From CAYRVX01 sp964642165 (GTDB lineage Bacteria; Planctomycetota; Phycisphaerae; SM23-33), in NCBI GenBank assembly GCA_964642165.1, contig CAZXOC010000176.1, positions 1 through 15,607 of the forward strand: DNA of 15,607 nucleotides. The letters are read 5' to 3'. A model generated the notes under the pieces. It did not search any database. It was not told the origin of the DNA and saw nothing but the letters and a program-made list of their open reading frames with translations. The translations under genes were made by a program, and so were the position numbers. Positions 13,635-15,607 of this stretch are shown in pieces; the stretch's first letter is position 1, and each line of letters begins with the position of its first letter.

Positions 13635-14453
13635 GTGCAGGCGAAGGCGATGCGACGGATTGCGGGCGTGGCGACGGCGTGTTGTGGCGTGCTGCTGCTC
13701 GGGGCGTCGGCCGTCGGGCGGGGGCCGGAAGGCAAGCGGGGCACTGCCCGTCGGCCCGGCGCCAGGTCGCGACCGGGTTCGACGGCGCCGACGTCGCAGC
13801 CGGCGTTCACGCCGACCAGCGGGTACGAGCGGAGGGAGATCGAGGGGTGGAAGAGCATCTACGTGCACAAGGACCTGCTCGGCGAGCACAAGACGCTGGG
13901 GGATGAGGTGCTCCGCGTGCTGGGCGGGAAGCTGTATGACGTGTCCCGCGCCGTGCCCGCGGCGGCGCTGGCGGAGCTGCGGAAGGTGTCGATCTGGATG
14001 GAGCACGCCAACCCCAAGGGCGGCGTGGGGTGCTACCATCCGTCCAGGCGATGGCTCGAGACGCACGGCTACAACCCCGCCAAGGCCCGCAGCATCGAGT
14101 TCGGGAACGCCAAGGTCTTCCTGCGCTACGTCCGCACGCAGCCCTGGATGGTCTTCCACGAGCTGGCCCACGCCTACCAGCACCGCGTGCTGCCGGGCGG
14201 GTACGGCAACAAGGAGATCCGGGCAGCATACGAGCGCGCGAAGGCGTCGAAGAAATATGATTCCGTGCTCTACTACAGCGGCCGGAGAAGCCGCGCCTAC
14301 GGGATGAACAATCCCATGGAGTACTTCGCCGAGCTCAGCGAGGCCTTCTTCGGCACGAACGACATGTACCCGTTTGTCCGGGCGGAGGTGAAGGTGCACG
14401 ACCCGAACGGCTACGCCCTGCTGCGCAAGCTCTGGGAGGTCGACCGGAGGTGA
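13635..14453 (+). CDS. Secreted HExxH metallopeptidase-like protein of unknown function
   Basis: A 272-residue protein with an N-terminal export signal (MRRIAGVATACCGVLLLG from residue 6), a low-complexity Arg, Pro and Thr-rich linker to about residue 55, and one conserved domain. The domain contains HELAH (H175, E176, H179), the zinc-binding core of many metallopeptidases. About 50 residues later comes NPMEYFAELSEAFFG with E229 and E233, either of which could be the third zinc ligand, a gluzincin-like arrangement. Other conserved patches are GWKSIYVHKDLL and VGCYHPSRRWL. I recognise the type as a recurring hypothetical protein of planctomycete genomes but no named peptidase family. I chose the GTG at 13635 because AGGAG (13622-13626) lies eight bases upstream. 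The ATG at 13650 starts directly at the signal peptide but has a poorly spaced site, and the ATG at 13599 has none. The sulfatase follows after 79 bases on the same strand. Confidence 0.75.
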   Translation: MQAKAMRRIAGVATACCGVLLLGASAVGRGPEGKRGTARRPGARSRPGSTAPTSQPAFTPTSGYERREIEGWKSIYVHKDLLGEHKTLGDEVLRVLGGKLYDVSRAVPAAALAELRKVSIWMEHANPKGGVGCYHPSRRWLETHGYNPAKARSIEFGNAKVFLRYVRTQPWMVFHELAHAYQHRVLPGGYGNKEIRAAYERAKASKKYDSVLYYSGRRSRAYGMNNPMEYFAELSEAFFGTNDMYPFVRAEVKVHDPNGYALLRKLWEVDRR

Positions 14454-14532
14454 TCCGCGCCTCCGTCGCGGCGACCGCGCCGGATCCGGGTCGTCCGCCT
14501 TTCGCCGACGCCCCCTGGTCGAGGCTTGCCCG

Positions 14533-15607
14533 ATGAACCGAATGAGTCGCCGGCGCTTTCTTCGCAACGTCTCGTGCGGCGCGGCGGGCGTGGTCGTGGG
14601 GCCGGCGCTTTGCGCGGCCCGGGCATCCGCCGGGAAGACAAGCCGCCCGAACATCATCTTCCTGCTGACCGACGATCAGCGGGCGCGGACGTTCAGCGCG
14701 GCCGGGCACCCGGTCATCCGCACGCCGCACCTGGATCGCCTGGCCGCCGAGGGCGTGCGGTTCCCCAACGCGTTCGTCACCGACCCCACCTGCAAGCCCA
14801 GCCGCGTGACGTTTCTGACCGGCCTGTACGAGCGCGTGCACGGCGTGGGATTCTCGACGCGGCACAAGCTCACCGAGCGGCAGTGGAGCCGGACGTACCC
14901 CGCCCGGATGCGAAAGGCCGGGTACCACACGGGTTTCCTCGGCAAGTTCGGAGTCGAGTCGTACACGTTTCGCGGCCGGGCGGCGGCGAAGTTCGACTTC
15001 TGGCGCGGGCACGACGGATGGGCGCGGTTCTGGCCCAAGAAGCTCCGGCACTGCGCCGCCTACGCCGACTCCGAGGAAGAGATCATCACGCCGATCATGG
15101 GCGAGAGCATCGAGCGCTTCCTGGACTCCTGCCCGGCCGGCAAGCCGTTCTGCCTGTCGGTGAGCTTCTCGGCCCCGCACGGATCGATCTCCGGTAGCAT
15201 GGTTCCCGGCGAGACCGGCGAGAGCCGCATGACCACGCCGGCTCACACCACGGCCCGACTCAGGGACCATCCCATCTACGGCAAGCTGTACCGCCGCCGG
15301 GAAGTGGAGATCCCCGGCGAGACGGCGACCGACACCGAGCCGTACATCCCCCGGCGCGTCCTGCCGCAGGCCAAGCGGCGCAAGTGCTACTCCTACGACT
15401 ACGCCCGCCCCACGGCCCGCGAGCACCACTACCGCTACTACCAGCTCATCACCGGCATCGACGCCGTGGTCGGGCGGCTGCGCCAGAGCCTCGCCCGCCG
15501 CGGCCTGGCCGAGCGGACGGTGATCGTCTTCAGCAGCGACCACGGGCTGCTCATGGGCGAGTACGGCATGGGCGGCAAGAGCCTGCTGTACGACCTGGCC
15601 ACGCGAA
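14533..15607 (+). CDS. S1 sulfatase, Tat-exported, truncated by the window end
   Basis: 358 codons are visible and the frame is still open at the window edge. A twin-arginine leader (SRRRFLR, residues 5-11) is followed by a hydrophobic segment. D47-D48 (LLTDDQRA) are metal ligands, CKPSR holds Cys87, Pro89 and Arg91 for formylglycine formation, and D336-H337 (SSDHG) completes the metal site. In the usual GKWHLG box this protein has GKFGVE: K138 is kept, but the His that normally assists catalysis is a Gly (140). The segment from about residue 220 to 285 is rich in Arg and Thr and looks lineage-specific. A GAGG at 14521-14524 lies eight bases before the ATG. The missing part should carry the C-terminal subdomain. 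It probably belongs to the same glycan-desulfation set as the other three, possibly with different substrate geometry given the box change. Confidence 0.9.
   Translation, partial: MNRMSRRRFLRNVSCGAAGVVVGPALCAARASAGKTSRPNIIFLLTDDQRARTFSAAGHPVIRTPHLDRLAAEGVRFPNAFVTDPTCKPSRVTFLTGLYERVHGVGFSTRHKLTERQWSRTYPARMRKAGYHTGFLGKFGVESYTFRGRAAAKFDFWRGHDGWARFWPKKLRHCAAYADSEEEIITPIMGESIERFLDSCPAGKPFCLSVSFSAPHGSISGSMVPGETGESRMTTPAHTTARLRDHPIYGKLYRRREVEIPGETATDTEPYIPRRVLPQAKRRKCYSYDYARPTAREHHYRYYQLITGIDAVVGRLRQSLARRGLAERTVIVFSSDHGLLMGEYGMGGKSLLYDLATR

Noticed and set aside
14480..14489. Ten-base palindrome CCGGATCCGG before the last sulfatase
   Set aside because: Too short to form a useful hairpin and with no partner copy. 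Probably chance in GC-rich sequence.

Overview
The window most likely comes from a Planctomycetota (PVC-group) bacterium, probably a metagenome-derived scaffold. The grounds are high GC in most genes, four twin-arginine-exported formylglycine sulfatases, a PEP-CTERM protein, a planctomycete-style sialate O-acetylesterase and a 100-N scaffold gap. The taxonomic call is inference, since no rRNA or marker gene is present.

Layout. Positions 2-91 hold the C-terminal end of a tyrosine recombinase. A strong promoter at 186-214 then drives a PEP-CTERM secreted protein (305-1120) whose base and codon use is visibly less GC-rich than the rest. Positions 1121-1932 have no convincing gene, only hairpins and one short element that resembles a dispersed repeat. 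A GC-rich carbohydrate-processing region follows. It contains an iduronate-2-sulfatase-like sulfatase (+, 1933-3480) that converges on a minus-strand operon of SASA esterase (8596-6926), sulfatase (6875-5331) and sulfatase (5308-3797). A 46-bp tandem repeat, broken by the assembly gap, lies between the converging genes. Divergent from the operon is a two-gene unit: an ABC exporter with N-terminal regulatory and zinc-ribbon segments (9173-11464), then a DUF1854 protein (11479-12090). It converges on a minus-strand GH117-type glycosidase (13215-12145). Divergent from that gene are a secreted HExxH metallopeptidase-like protein (13635-14453) and a fourth sulfatase (14533 onward) that runs off the window.

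How the genes fit together. Four exported sulfatases, one exported esterase and a GH117 enzyme suggest stepwise removal of sulfate and acyl decorations from a sulfated, probably red-algal galactan. The GH117 enzyme would hydrolyse the released anhydrogalactose-containing oligosaccharides, in the cytoplasm if the downstream start is right. No SusC/SusD pair, formylglycine-generating enzyme or anSME is in the window. The ABC/DUF1854 pair sits inside this locus but is not obviously part of sugar catabolism; related pairs are known beside cyanophycin genes in other bacteria. The least explained items are this pair, the 46-bp array, the structured leader before the ABC gene and the HExxH protein.
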